11,442 nucleotides of DNA from JADGAU01 sp045047105 (GTDB lineage: Bacteria > Pseudomonadota > Gammaproteobacteria > GRL18): positions 1-11,442 of the forward strand of contig JASFYQ010000147.1 in the NCBI GenBank assembly GCA_045047105.1. The letters are read 5' to 3'. Below, piece by piece: positions 1 to 7,625 of this stretch. Under the pieces are notes generated by a model, which saw only the letters and a list, made by a program, of their open reading frames with translations, did not search any database and was not told where the DNA came from. The stretch's first letter is position 1; every line of letters begins with the position of its first letter. The translations under genes were made by a program, and so were the position numbers.

Positions 1-1178
1 ACTATCGTTTGATAGCTTTGATCCTTTAGCCATAGCTGTAGTTTATCACCAACAGAAATATCCCCTCCTTGTGCAGTGCCGCTGATATTAATATTCTGTT
101 TGGACTCAGCGGAATTAATAATATTGTCTGCTGTAATAGGCTGGATATTAATATCTCCTGGAGTAACACTAATATCCTGTACAATGGTAATAGATGCAGT
201 TGTGGATAAATTCCCCGTGGCAGTAACAATGTTTGTAGACAGTTTTTGATGAGGAAATATTTCAACTTCTATAGAACCCTTGTTAATATCACTCTCTGTT
301 AATAGGTATTTCTTTGCATTTACAATAATGCTATCCCCCATTGCAAGTTGTAATAATGTTATGTTTGCCTTTATGGTTTGGGGCTCTCCCGCTGCAATCT
401 CAGCCCGATTAAAAACACCATCGCCGTTAGTATCTCCTATGAGTTGAATTATTGGAGCAGGAATCCTATTTTTTGAATGGAGTTTTTTTTGCTTATTTGC
501 AATCAGCGTATAATAATCATCCAGCAGCTTGTGATAAGTTATACTTTTGGGGTTTATATGTGACAGCTTATTAATGTATTCCTCTAATTTATGTATATCC
601 CCTCTGCGAATAGCTCTTTTTGACCAATTTAAAAACCGAAGCTCAATTCGCTTTAAAGCGTCTAAAGCAAATTTATTATGGGGATTTTTTGATAATATAT
701 TCTGAAAACATTGCACTGCATTTCCATTTTTCCCAGAAGTCAGATCATTACTTTGCATAAAGCTATTACACCGCTCTGTTCCGGTTAATTTTTTTTCAGT
801 AAGTTGCTGGTAGCTGGTTTGCAATGAGGGAAGGTATGGGTTTTTTGGGTTGATCAATTTTAATTTGCTAATATGTTCAAATAATTTTTTTTTATTAGCC
901 TGTTTTATTGCTTTATGAGCCCAATTAATAAAACGTTGCTGAATGATTTTAATCCCCTCTAGGGCTTTACTATTGCCTGGATCACGTATAAGTATTTGTT
1001 GGTAACAGTTTAAAGCGTTTCCTGAGTTTCCACTGGTTAGATCGTTGTTGGAAAGGTGGATTTTGCAGCGTTTAAAGTCTGAATTTATAGTTAAAATAGA
1101 AGCGTGGACAAAACTGCTATTGATTAATAATAGCAGTAAAAAGTAAGTGATGTTATTTTTCTTAATAGCTAAGAGCAT
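1..1178 (-). CDS. Secreted repeat protein, probable large surface adhesin, 3' end cut by window edge
   Basis: The frame is open from ATG at 1178 to the left edge, giving 392 visible residues and no stop. The N-terminus is a Sec signal peptide: KK at 6-7, a leucine-rich core (about 12-20) and a likely cleavage site after VHA near residue 26. Residues 37-135 and 136-231 are two gap-free repeats, about 40% identical by eye, each with NDLTSG, a GNA.xC core and a helical TPR-like pattern. Each holds two cysteines 20 residues apart (38/58, 137/157), plausible disulfides. From about residue 245 two beta-rich units follow, both with an N-x-AE and a later GD motif, like the Ig-like repeats of RTX/Bap-type adhesins; the first begins with DTNGDG (249-254), a calcium-loop-like sequence. 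The gene follows the prepilin cluster by 55 bp, the place of mshQ in Vibrio. I infer a surface adhesin or pilus-associated protein; the specific family is not recognised. No strong ribosome site precedes the ATG; an upstream TTG at 1184 is possible. Confidence 0.8.
   Translation of the reverse strand, partial: MLLAIKKNNITYFLLLLLINSSFVHASILTINSDFKRCKIHLSNNDLTSGNSGNALNCYQQILIRDPGNSKALEGIKIIQQRFINWAHKAIKQANKKKLFEHISKLKLINPKNPYLPSLQTSYQQLTEKKLTGTERCNSFMQSNDLTSGKNGNAVQCFQNILSKNPHNKFALDALKRIELRFLNWSKRAIRRGDIHKLEEYINKLSHINPKSITYHKLLDDYYTLIANKQKKLHSKNRIPAPIIQLIGDTNGDGVFNRAEIAAGEPQTIKANITLLQLAMGDSIIVNAKKYLLTESDINKGSIEVEIFPHQKLSTNIVTATGNLSTTASITIVQDISVTPGDINIQPITADNIINSAESKQNINISGTAQGGDISVGDKLQLWLKDQSYQTI
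486..773 (-). repeat. Adhesin protein repeat 2 (about 96 residues)
   Basis: Encodes residues 136 to about 231 of the secreted protein and is the second copy of the unit above. Its two cysteines, 137 and 157, have the same 20-residue spacing as 38 and 58 in copy 1. The unit ends in a lysine-rich linker that leads into the beta-rich Ig-like region. Confidence 0.75.
774..1070 (-). repeat. Adhesin protein repeat 1 (99 residues)
   Basis: Encodes residues 37-135 of the secreted protein. It aligns without gaps to the next unit (residues 136 onward). Shared features are the RC start, NDLTSG, GNA followed by Cys, P-x-N, RF-x-NW and INPK. The repetition is clear at protein level and diverged at DNA level, so it is an old internal duplication. 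The helical pattern with a small-residue and Pro/Asn register resembles TPR-type units. Confidence 0.8.
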
Positions 1179-1233
1179 ATTCAATACGGTGTGTTTTTTA
1201 TAGCTTAAAAAAAGAGGAGTGGATTTATACAAT

Positions 1234-1935
1234 TTATTGATTCATTAAATAATAGGCTGTTAGCACTGCAATCTGGCTTTCATCTAAATTGCTGTTAGAT
1301 GCATCACCATAAGCGCGCCGATTATCAATGCTCCAGTCAGCAGAATTCAGGCTGGTACTGGCTGCTTGGGTACTTTCACGAAAAGAACCAAAGCGCGCAT
1401 CACCGATTTGATCAATACTGCGTTCAAGATAGCGAGCAAGATCCGGAGTGAGTGATTTTATTACCATGACATTTTTTTGCCTGAGCACATAACCTGATGT
1501 TGCCCCTGGAATGGACCAGCTGACATTTTGAAAACAGATAGCCAGTTGTTGAGGGTTACCATTAGAATCTAAATACACAAACAAATCTTCTTTACCTTCA
1601 GCGCGCCCTGGTGGCATTTTAATTCCCGCCGCGTCCATATCCGCATATAAATCTGAACTGCAGCGTTCTGTGTTGCTGGCATTTACTTTTAATGTGGGAG
1701 CTGTGGAGGTATCTCCAACTACAAAACCATTACGCTCAAAATAGCTTTGATAGGCCTGCATCCAGCCCTGAATAAATGCATTATTAATTTGCATATAAGA
1801 GGCATTTCTTTGCAAATCTTTACCAATGGATACTGCTCCAATAATAATACCGATAACAATTAATACAATTGAGATTTCAACTAACGTAAATCCCTTCTGC
1901 TGTATGGACATATTTTTTGCTTTAATTGTTATCAT
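1234..1935 (-). CDS. Prepilin-like protein (233 aa), candidate major or minor pilin
   Basis: A type IV prepilin: a short basic leader ending KG^FTLVE, with cleavage after Gly15, Phe at +1 and Glu at +5 (E20), then a hydrophobic helix of Ile/Val/Gly (about 16-37). The pre-pilin peptidase PilD/MshD-type enzyme would cut it, leaving about 218 residues. The globular part has two cysteines, 92 and 134, probably a disulfide, and ends close to a hydrophobic QIAVLTAYYL segment. The start at 1935 is preferred over the internal Met at 1911 because AGAGA lies 5 bases upstream of the first and nothing Shine-Dalgarno-like precedes the second. It is the only pilin in the window of roughly normal size, so it could be the main shaft subunit, but MshA proper may lie outside. 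It lies 54 bp after the 401-aa paralog and lacks the RLPCP motif and alanine-rich segment of the three larger pilins. Confidence 0.85.
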   Translation of the reverse strand: MITIKAKNMSIQQKGFTLVEISIVLIVIGIIIGAVSIGKDLQRNASYMQINNAFIQGWMQAYQSYFERNGFVVGDTSTAPTLKVNASNTERCSSDLYADMDAAGIKMPPGRAEGKEDLFVYLDSNGNPQQLAICFQNVSWSIPGATSGYVLRQKNVMVIKSLTPDLARYLERSIDQIGDARFGSFRESTQAASTSLNSADWSIDNRRAYGDASNSNLDESQIAVLTAYYLMNQ

Positions 1936-1940
1936 AGTTT

Positions 1941-1945
1941 TCTCT
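1941..1945 (-). promoter_or_regulatory. Ribosome binding site deciding the 1935 start
   Basis: AGAGA on the minus strand, 5 bases before ATG at 1935. It favours the longer leader (residues 1-15) over the internal Met at 1911. Confidence 0.4.
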
Positions 1946-1989
1946 AAAATTTGTTGTTACTTTAATTAAAAATTATCCTAGGACAAGAC

Positions 1990-3195
1990 CTACGGTGATG
2001 CTGCAGGAGTAGGAATACAAAGACTAGGTATAATCGCTGACATTTGATCGCCTTCTTTCATGTGTTCATTTATTTTGCATTGCAGATAAGTGATATCATT
2101 TACAAAACCATCTGCCTGACTATATAGATCATCTGCAATAACTTTTGCCGCTACAGCCAATGCTGTTGCGGCCACTGCTGCAGCAGTAGTAACTCCTGCG
2201 GCAACAATGGCCGCAGTAGATAAGGCAACACTGGGGGCCGCAGCACCAACTGTCAGAATAGCTTGAGCAATTCCAATTGGCATTGTTGTTGCTGCTGTTG
2301 CTATTGCAGCAACCGAGCCTGTAGTTGCAGCAGCAGCAGATGCAATATCTGCTGCTGCCATATCACGTATTAGTTGCAGTTGTATTTTGTAATCAAGCAT
2401 CGTTTGTAACTTAATGTTAGCGGCGCTGACAAGATTTGCACTGGCGTGCCCCGAGGTAGCATCCATCGATACACAACTCAGTTGTTCCCATAGATTATCA
2501 AAATACATAACATCAACATAATCATCATAATTTAATGATGCTTTCATGCTTGGTAAGTGATAATTAATGCCAGCTTGGGCATTGATTCCATCCAATGAAT
2601 TTCCATCACCATCGGCATCTTTGGCACCTGGATCGGCAATAATATAAGCCACATTTTCCATACCCAGGGCAGGATCATTGCTAATATTTAATACGTTATT
2701 ATCCACACTGGATTGCTTTGCTGTTAATAATGCCTGGCAAAAATCAAATTCATTAGCATTACCGAGAACAACAGGCTGACCAACTGGAGGTGAGCCCTTT
2801 GCAATAAAGGGCCGATTTCTATCTGTTAACAGCATAAGATCGGCATCTAAATCCAAACTAAGATTTGGATTTGAGTAAACCGCATAGCTTAAAAGTACCC
2901 CCGCAGAATTACGTGGCTCATACGCTAAAGCCAATGTTTGATAAGGCACAAATCCTTGGCTTAAATTACAATTCTCAGTTCCAGACTCATCAGCAGCCGG
3001 ACAAGGTAAACGATAGTTTGCATAAATAAAACCTTCTATTGCATTATGTATAGAAGGAAAAATAGAGGCATCATAATGCTGTTCTACTTTTTGGCTACGG
3101 TATTGATAATAATGTGTGGCAATACCGATTAACATGCCCATAACGATTATTGTCATAGAGAGTTCTATTAAGGAATATCCCAATTGTTTAGACAT
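1990..3195 (-). CDS. Large prepilin paralog 3 (401 aa) with alanine-rich hydrophobic segment
   Basis: Type III prepilin leader MSKQLG^YSLIEL: cleavage after Gly6, Tyr instead of the usual Phe at +1, and Glu at +5 (E11), then a hydrophobic helix to about 27. The pilin head (about 35-245) shares landmarks with its two upstream neighbours: RLPCP (62-66) with Cys65 and Cys76, a VPYQTL strand, YAVY, NRPF, Cys153 in DFCQAL, DADGDG (193-198), NYDD and Cys241. Residues about 279-350 are almost all Ala, Val, Thr, Ile and Gly, enough for one or two membrane-spanning or tightly packed helices, followed by a helical tail with Cys373 and Cys393 and a proline-containing end. ATG overlaps the stop of the previous gene by one base (TAATG) and an AAAAGG site lies 9 bases upstream. 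It is probably a pilus or pseudopilus component exported through the MshE/MshG machine; its specific role is not known. Confidence 0.85.
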   Translation of the reverse strand: MSKQLGYSLIELSMTIIVMGMLIGIATHYYQYRSQKVEQHYDASIFPSIHNAIEGFIYANYRLPCPAADESGTENCNLSQGFVPYQTLALAYEPRNSAGVLLSYAVYSNPNLSLDLDADLMLLTDRNRPFIAKGSPPVGQPVVLGNANEFDFCQALLTAKQSSVDNNVLNISNDPALGMENVAYIIADPGAKDADGDGNSLDGINAQAGINYHLPSMKASLNYDDYVDVMYFDNLWEQLSCVSMDATSGHASANLVSAANIKLQTMLDYKIQLQLIRDMAAADIASAAAATTGSVAAIATAATTMPIGIAQAILTVGAAAPSVALSTAAIVAAGVTTAAAVAATALAVAAKVIADDLYSQADGFVNDITYLQCKINEHMKEGDQMSAIIPSLCIPTPAASP

Positions 3196-4340
3196 TAATA
3201 TAAACCTTTTGCATCTGCATCTTTGGCTTTGCTTAGTGTCGTTTCAGCATAAACGGTCATTTTATTTAACTGCTCTTGGGCCATGTTTTTTTGTAGTGAC
3301 GCCTCTGCTATAGCATCAGTTGCATCACTTTTATCGGCACTAACTAATGTAGTTGCTGAGATTAATAATGCTGCTTGTGCCGCTGCAGGTACAACAATTG
3401 CTGCAAGAGCTGCGCCCAAACTTTCTGCGCCAGCTACAATAGAAATTGCCGTATTTGCAACGGCTAAAAGTCCATCTACAGCTAATAGTGCAACTGCTAC
3501 ATTTGCCTGTGAGTTCATATAGTCATTCACATCAACATCAAACGCTTTTAAATCAAAATAGTATTGAGACAACTCTTTTATATCTTGTGCTACATAGGCT
3601 TCACGTGCTGCACCATTAACTACGGCCATTTTTGCAGAGCAATTTAACTTTCCTGATAATTGAGTAAAACTCATTGCATAAACACGGTCATCGTACTGCG
3701 CATTGTTTTTTTTGCCTGTTTTTTCAAAACCTAGCCCAGTATTATTTTTACCATCAAAAATAACTCCGTTGTTATCTGCATCTGAATTACCTGGATCCAC
3801 AATAATAAAAGCCATATTGAGTGGGGATTGTTCGCCTCCTAAATAGGGATAAGAGATTGAATGAACGTTTCTAGTGGCATTTTTTAAAGCCAGACAAAAG
3901 TCCAGACCATTACTGTTTGTTGCTTGCACACTATTGGGTAATAAGGGGGTATAGCGGTTTTTATTGGTTGCCAGATCGCTATCTGTTATTAAACTAATAC
4001 TACTATTGCGGTAAACCGCATAATGTAAGGGCTGTTTATGGGCATTTAAAAAAGGATAGCCCTGATGCAGGGTTTTATAGGGTAATAAACCTGTTTGAGT
4101 GGACGTTGTACAATTTTCAAGTCCATCCCCATTGCTATCAGGACAAGGTAATCGATACTGGTTTATTACAAAGCCCATGAGTGAATATGTTATCTTATTG
4201 CTTTGCTGTAATGATTTATCTGTGGATAATATCGATGTTAAACGTGTAAATAACGGCTTAAAAGAAATAAACAGGGTTCCCATTATTACCATTACAATGG
4301 ATAATTCAATTAAACTAAAACCCTGGGAATATTTTTTCAT
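3195..4340 (-). CDS. Large prepilin paralog 2 (381 aa) with alanine-rich hydrophobic segment
   Basis: Leader MKKYSQG^FSLIEL with cleavage after Gly7, Phe at +1 and Glu at +5 (E12); hydrophobic helix about 8-28. The head repeats the landmarks of the other two large pilins: RLPCP (63-67) with Cys66/Cys77 eleven residues apart, LLPYKTL, YAVYRN, Cys149 in LDFCLAL, the acidic loop from Asp187 to Gly197, YDD, and Cys234. It has only these four cysteines, so it may be the simplest version of the family. Residues about 279-334 form an Ala/Val/Leu-rich hydrophobic segment, then a charged helical tail about 335-381 that looks coiled-coil-like. Its ATG overlaps the stop of the 672-aa gene as ATGA and has no Shine-Dalgarno of its own, suggesting coupled translation. 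The RLPCP plus LPY head is a known feature of some gammaproteobacterial prepilin-type proteins; the Ala-rich segment is not typical of pilins. Confidence 0.85.
   Translation of the reverse strand: MKKYSQGFSLIELSIVMVIMGTLFISFKPLFTRLTSILSTDKSLQQSNKITYSLMGFVINQYRLPCPDSNGDGLENCTTSTQTGLLPYKTLHQGYPFLNAHKQPLHYAVYRNSSISLITDSDLATNKNRYTPLLPNSVQATNSNGLDFCLALKNATRNVHSISYPYLGGEQSPLNMAFIIVDPGNSDADNNGVIFDGKNNTGLGFEKTGKKNNAQYDDRVYAMSFTQLSGKLNCSAKMAVVNGAAREAYVAQDIKELSQYYFDLKAFDVDVNDYMNSQANVAVALLAVDGLLAVANTAISIVAGAESLGAALAAIVVPAAAQAALLISATTLVSADKSDATDAIAEASLQKNMAQEQLNKMTVYAETTLSKAKDADAKGLY
3205..3210 (-). promoter_or_regulatory. Ribosome binding site for the 401-aa prepilin
   Basis: AAAAGG on the minus strand, 9 bases before ATG at 3195 and inside the end of the upstream gene. 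It allows independent initiation beside the one-base TAATG overlap. Confidence 0.4.
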
Positions 4341-6355
4341 TGTGTTATCGCTTGTTGATCGGCTTGCTCAAGAATATTTTCAGCTCCTGATGCGTAATTA
4401 ATTACAGTTCCAGTTGTCAGTGTTGATGTGCTACAGATTCCCGTATTGACATCATAAACCTTTCCACTTTGCAGACATTCTAGAGATGCCAGAGAGGATT
4501 CTAATTCAGTGAGTGACTGAGTTAGAGCTAATGCGACTTTTTCTTTAATCTCAGCCAGCACATTCTTGTCTAAATAATCTTGATAAGAGCCAACCGGTTG
4601 AGAATTGTCGCTAGGATCTCCAAGAGCCTGAGCTATCTGAGTAGATGTTAAAGAGCAGTTGCTTGTGGTAGAACAGTTTTTATACACATTACTTCCTTCA
4701 TAATACAAGTAATTATCTGCAGCACTAGAGGCAGTAACTGAAGCAGTTGAGGCTACTTGAATTTGTGTATCCAGTTCATTTTTTAATGTATTTACATTTA
4801 TTTGTACTGCGGGCAAGGTGGCACAACTTGGATCGCTAGGATTTCCCTGGACAACACCATTTATCACCGTAGGATTACATAAGGCTTCCAGCTTTATCTT
4901 TGCAGATACTGCTTGCTGATAACTTGTGTTCATGCTAATTGCCAGATCAAATTCATCAATAGCACTGTTTATTGATGTTATAAGCGGTGGATCAGATCCC
5001 TTATTATCATTTGCTCGGGCATAAATAAAAATACTATCACGGCGACTTATATAAGTTTCTTGTACTGAAGTCGCTACAGCTCGTGCATTTGTTGCCGCAG
5101 TTGCAGCAGCTGCTTCAGTTACTCTTAAATCCACTAATGTATTATTTAACTCAGTAATGATTGCGGTGAAGTCAGCCACATCAATATTTACTGCATTGCC
5201 CGCTTTTGAATTAAGATCTGCATATAATCCCGTTGCAATACCATCAGCAGTTACCGATGCAACGACTGCTGCTACTGCTATACCAGATAGTGTCACTCCT
5301 GTTGTAGCTGCTACAACAGCTGGTGTATAAGTCGCTATTCCAATACAGCCAATAACCACAGCACAAGCAGCAGTAGATGCTGCTAATGCTGCACTGGCTG
5401 TAGCTAAGGTTGTCGAGGCCGAAGCAAGAGCAAACCCAGCTAAAACACCCGCATAAACATTTGCAGCCGTAGTAAAGGCAGACATAGCTAAACCCGTTTC
5501 TGCTCCTTGTTTGGTATTTTCTGCTACGGCAATAAGAGAGCCTTGAGTTTGCACAGCTACTGCTAGAATATTTAATGAATTTATGACCGCATCACATTTA
5601 AACACTGCTTTTAAATCGATAAATGATTTAATGCGTACATTATCGTCATAAGCTGCATCCAGTGATTTATTGGGAAGATTAAAGCCTGGACCAGACTGCC
5701 CGTTTAAACCATCAAATACCCCGTTTATTCCATCTGCATCAATTTTTCCTGGGTAAGCAAGAGCGAAGGCAATATTGTTAATAGCAGAATTATGTTGAAC
5801 ATATAAATAATTTGTTGAGATTGCAGCTGTATCGGCATTTTCTAAAGCAATACATAAGTCCAAGGCATTGATATTATTAAAATCACTGTATTTCCCATCG
5901 GCTCGTCTGGGCTGATAACGATTTAAACTGCTAGTCAAATCAGCATCATATGCATAAATAGCATTAAGCTGACTATCCTCTGCTACTAATTCAATATCAG
6001 CTATTGTAGTTAAATCAGTATTTCGGTATACACCATATAACATACCCGAATCACCTCTACCCCATTGTGATGCAGTTAATCCCAGGCTTTTATACGGTAA
6101 CTTTCCTTTATCAGCGCCACTACAGTCTTCTAGAGCATTTCCATTATGATCGGGGCAGGGCAGGCGGCCTTCACGTATTGCAAAAGAAATTAATTTTTGT
6201 TCGGCAATACTTAACCATTGATTCTGGTGATCAATTAAACTGCTTTTCTCCTGAAGTAGTTTAATTATAGAGGCTCCAACTGCAGTCATTAGTCCCAATA
6301 TCATGACTAATTCAATCAGCCCAAAACCCTTATTTTTGTTAGTATATTTAATCAT
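4337..6355 (-). CDS. Giant prepilin paralog 1 (672 aa), cysteine-rich, alanine-rich hydrophobic segment
   Basis: Leader ends KG^FGLIEL: cleavage after Gly10, Phe at +1, Glu at +5 (E15), hydrophobic helix about 11-34. Head about 40-255 shares RLPCP (64-68), Cys67/Cys78, KLPYKSL, YGVYRN, NRYQP, Cys168 in LDLCIAL, the DADG loop (206-209) and Cys254 with the two downstream paralogs. Residues about 285-380 are an Ala/Val/Thr/Gly-rich hydrophobic stretch with Cys331 and Cys337. The remainder (about 385-672) is absent from the smaller paralogs: predicted long helices with alanine-rich coiled-coil character (about 395-490 and 515-625) and three close cysteine pairs (493/511, 561/567, 627/641). There are twelve cysteines in all. 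Most pilins are 130-250 residues, so this is several times too long. Thirty-one bases separate it from mshG; there is no clear ribosome site. It could be a pilus tip or surface-exposed component; the C-terminal domain is not recognised. Confidence 0.85.
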   Translation of the reverse strand: MIKYTNKNKGFGLIELVMILGLMTAVGASIIKLLQEKSSLIDHQNQWLSIAEQKLISFAIREGRLPCPDHNGNALEDCSGADKGKLPYKSLGLTASQWGRGDSGMLYGVYRNTDLTTIADIELVAEDSQLNAIYAYDADLTSSLNRYQPRRADGKYSDFNNINALDLCIALENADTAAISTNYLYVQHNSAINNIAFALAYPGKIDADGINGVFDGLNGQSGPGFNLPNKSLDAAYDDNVRIKSFIDLKAVFKCDAVINSLNILAVAVQTQGSLIAVAENTKQGAETGLAMSAFTTAANVYAGVLAGFALASASTTLATASAALAASTAACAVVIGCIGIATYTPAVVAATTGVTLSGIAVAAVVASVTADGIATGLYADLNSKAGNAVNIDVADFTAIITELNNTLVDLRVTEAAAATAATNARAVATSVQETYISRRDSIFIYARANDNKGSDPPLITSINSAIDEFDLAISMNTSYQQAVSAKIKLEALCNPTVINGVVQGNPSDPSCATLPAVQINVNTLKNELDTQIQVASTASVTASSAADNYLYYEGSNVYKNCSTTSNCSLTSTQIAQALGDPSDNSQPVGSYQDYLDKNVLAEIKEKVALALTQSLTELESSLASLECLQSGKVYDVNTGICSTSTLTTGTVINYASGAENILEQADQQAITQ

Positions 6356-6386
6356 AATTAACTGCTAAGGTTGTTTTGTAGTTGTA

Positions 6387-7625
6387 TTAATAAACACCTA
6401 CCTGACCTATGAGCTGGTAGATGGGTAAAAATAAAGCAACAATCATTAAAATAAATAAACTTCCCGCAAATAACATCACCACAGGTTTAATTATTTCAGC
6501 AATAGATGCAACCAGATTATCAAAACGTTGCTGGTATTCTTCTGCTAAATAGCTTAATTGTTCATCCAGGTTGCCTGACTCTTCTCCGACACTAATCATG
6601 CGAATAACAAAACCAGGATAATATTTAGATGCTCGCATTTCACTACTCAGAGTATTTCCTCGAATGATCCCTTGTTGCATTTGATAAATAGTTTTTTTAT
6701 AAACTTCATTATTTATCGAATGTTCAAGGATTTTTAAACTTTCAAAAATTGTTAGACCCGATGCCACCAATAAACTCAGATATTCAGTGATAAATGCTAA
6801 ACTGGCGGACTGGGTTAAATTTTTTGATATGGGTAAAAATAATAATAAAGCATGAAATTTATAACGAATTGCCTGGTTCTTTTTAATGGTGAGTATGATA
6901 GCTGCTATAACTATTACAAAAGTCACTATAAACAGGCTGATATTGCTACTAAAGTTTTCAGAAAAAGTTATCATCCATTGTGTTAAAGGCGGTAGTTCAA
7001 CTTGCATTTGCTTAAATAAACCACTAATACTGGGGATTACATAACCGACCCAGAAGGCTGCCGCACCCAGAATGCTAAGGAAAACAAATGCAGGATAGAT
7101 CATGGCACGTTTGCTATCTTGTATTATTTTTCCTATACGGCTCAGATGGCGAGAGGCATCCATTAAGGTACGATCTAAGGTACCTGAACTTTCACCAATT
7201 TGAGTTAAATGTAATACCGTGTCAGGAATAATATCGCTATGGCGCTGGAAACACTCACTTAAAGGCATTCCTGAGTGCAACTCTTCTAATAGATCCTGTG
7301 AGAGTTTACGTATTTGAGGCGTTGAGTCTGCTCCAGCAAGTTCTTTAATGGCATCAAATATTGGTATTCCACTGCGTTGCATAAGGGAAATATTACGTAA
7401 AAAATCAGCCAATTCCTCTCGTGAAATGGGTGTTGTTCGAAGCATGGCTAATAAATCAAATAGCGGGTTCAGGTAAGCAAATATCATTATCAGCTTTAGT
7501 ATTACTACATTTAGACGTTGTTCTAAATAATACTGGGCTGAAATTTCATTATTAAATGCCAGTTTAATAAAGCCCGTTTTTTTCTCACCGCTGGCTAATA
7601 ATCCCTGATAATAAAAGTATCTCAT
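6387..7625 (-). CDS. mshG: MshG/PilC-like inner-membrane platform protein (412 aa)
   Basis: GspF/PilC/MshG family, the polytopic protein that holds the assembly ATPase on the cytoplasmic face and helps extract pilins from the inner membrane. Length is normal for the family (about 400). It has the two-fold T2SSF repeat: domain 1 about 70-198 and domain 2 about 275-398, each with a GE-x-SG-x-LD signature (144-151 and 347-354). Three hydrophobic segments are visible, about 178-200, 228-248 and 380-404, at the usual places. The N-terminal part (1-65) is the short cytoplasmic region of MshG/PilC. The start codon overlaps the stop of mshE as ATGA and is served by AGGAG eight bases upstream. Family-level assignment is firm; choosing mshG over pilC or gspF rests on the neighbouring MshEN-bearing ATPase and the MshM-like gene. 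Confidence 0.9.
   Translation of the reverse strand: MRYFYYQGLLASGEKKTGFIKLAFNNEISAQYYLEQRLNVVILKLIMIFAYLNPLFDLLAMLRTTPISREELADFLRNISLMQRSGIPIFDAIKELAGADSTPQIRKLSQDLLEELHSGMPLSECFQRHSDIIPDTVLHLTQIGESSGTLDRTLMDASRHLSRIGKIIQDSKRAMIYPAFVFLSILGAAAFWVGYVIPSISGLFKQMQVELPPLTQWMITFSENFSSNISLFIVTFVIVIAAIILTIKKNQAIRYKFHALLLFLPISKNLTQSASLAFITEYLSLLVASGLTIFESLKILEHSINNEVYKKTIYQMQQGIIRGNTLSSEMRASKYYPGFVIRMISVGEESGNLDEQLSYLAEEYQQRFDNLVASIAEIIKPVVMLFAGSLFILMIVALFLPIYQLIGQVGVY

Noticed and set aside
26..265. 79-residue minus-strand open frame at the left end
   Set aside because: It lies in another frame inside the well-supported secreted-protein gene (1-1178), which has a signal peptide and repeats; the short frame shows no domain.
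1179..1233. Possible promoter or terminator between the 233-aa prepilin and the adhesin
   Set aside because: A TATAAAT sequence and a T-run are present, but I see no matching -35 box and no stem before the T-run; AT-rich sequence gives such patterns by chance.
2146..2361. Ala-rich coding stretch as a microsatellite or repeat element
   Set aside because: It uses mixed alanine, valine and threonine codons with no constant DNA period, so it reflects protein composition and not a DNA repeat.
3116..4401. Plus-strand open frames at 3116-3313, 3283-3522 and 4099-4401
   Set aside because: They are antisense to the prepilin genes, overlapping them in the opposite strand, and show no motif or ribosome site.
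6067..6264. Plus-strand open frame of 65 residues
   Set aside because: It is antisense to the conserved RLPCP head of the 672-aa prepilin.
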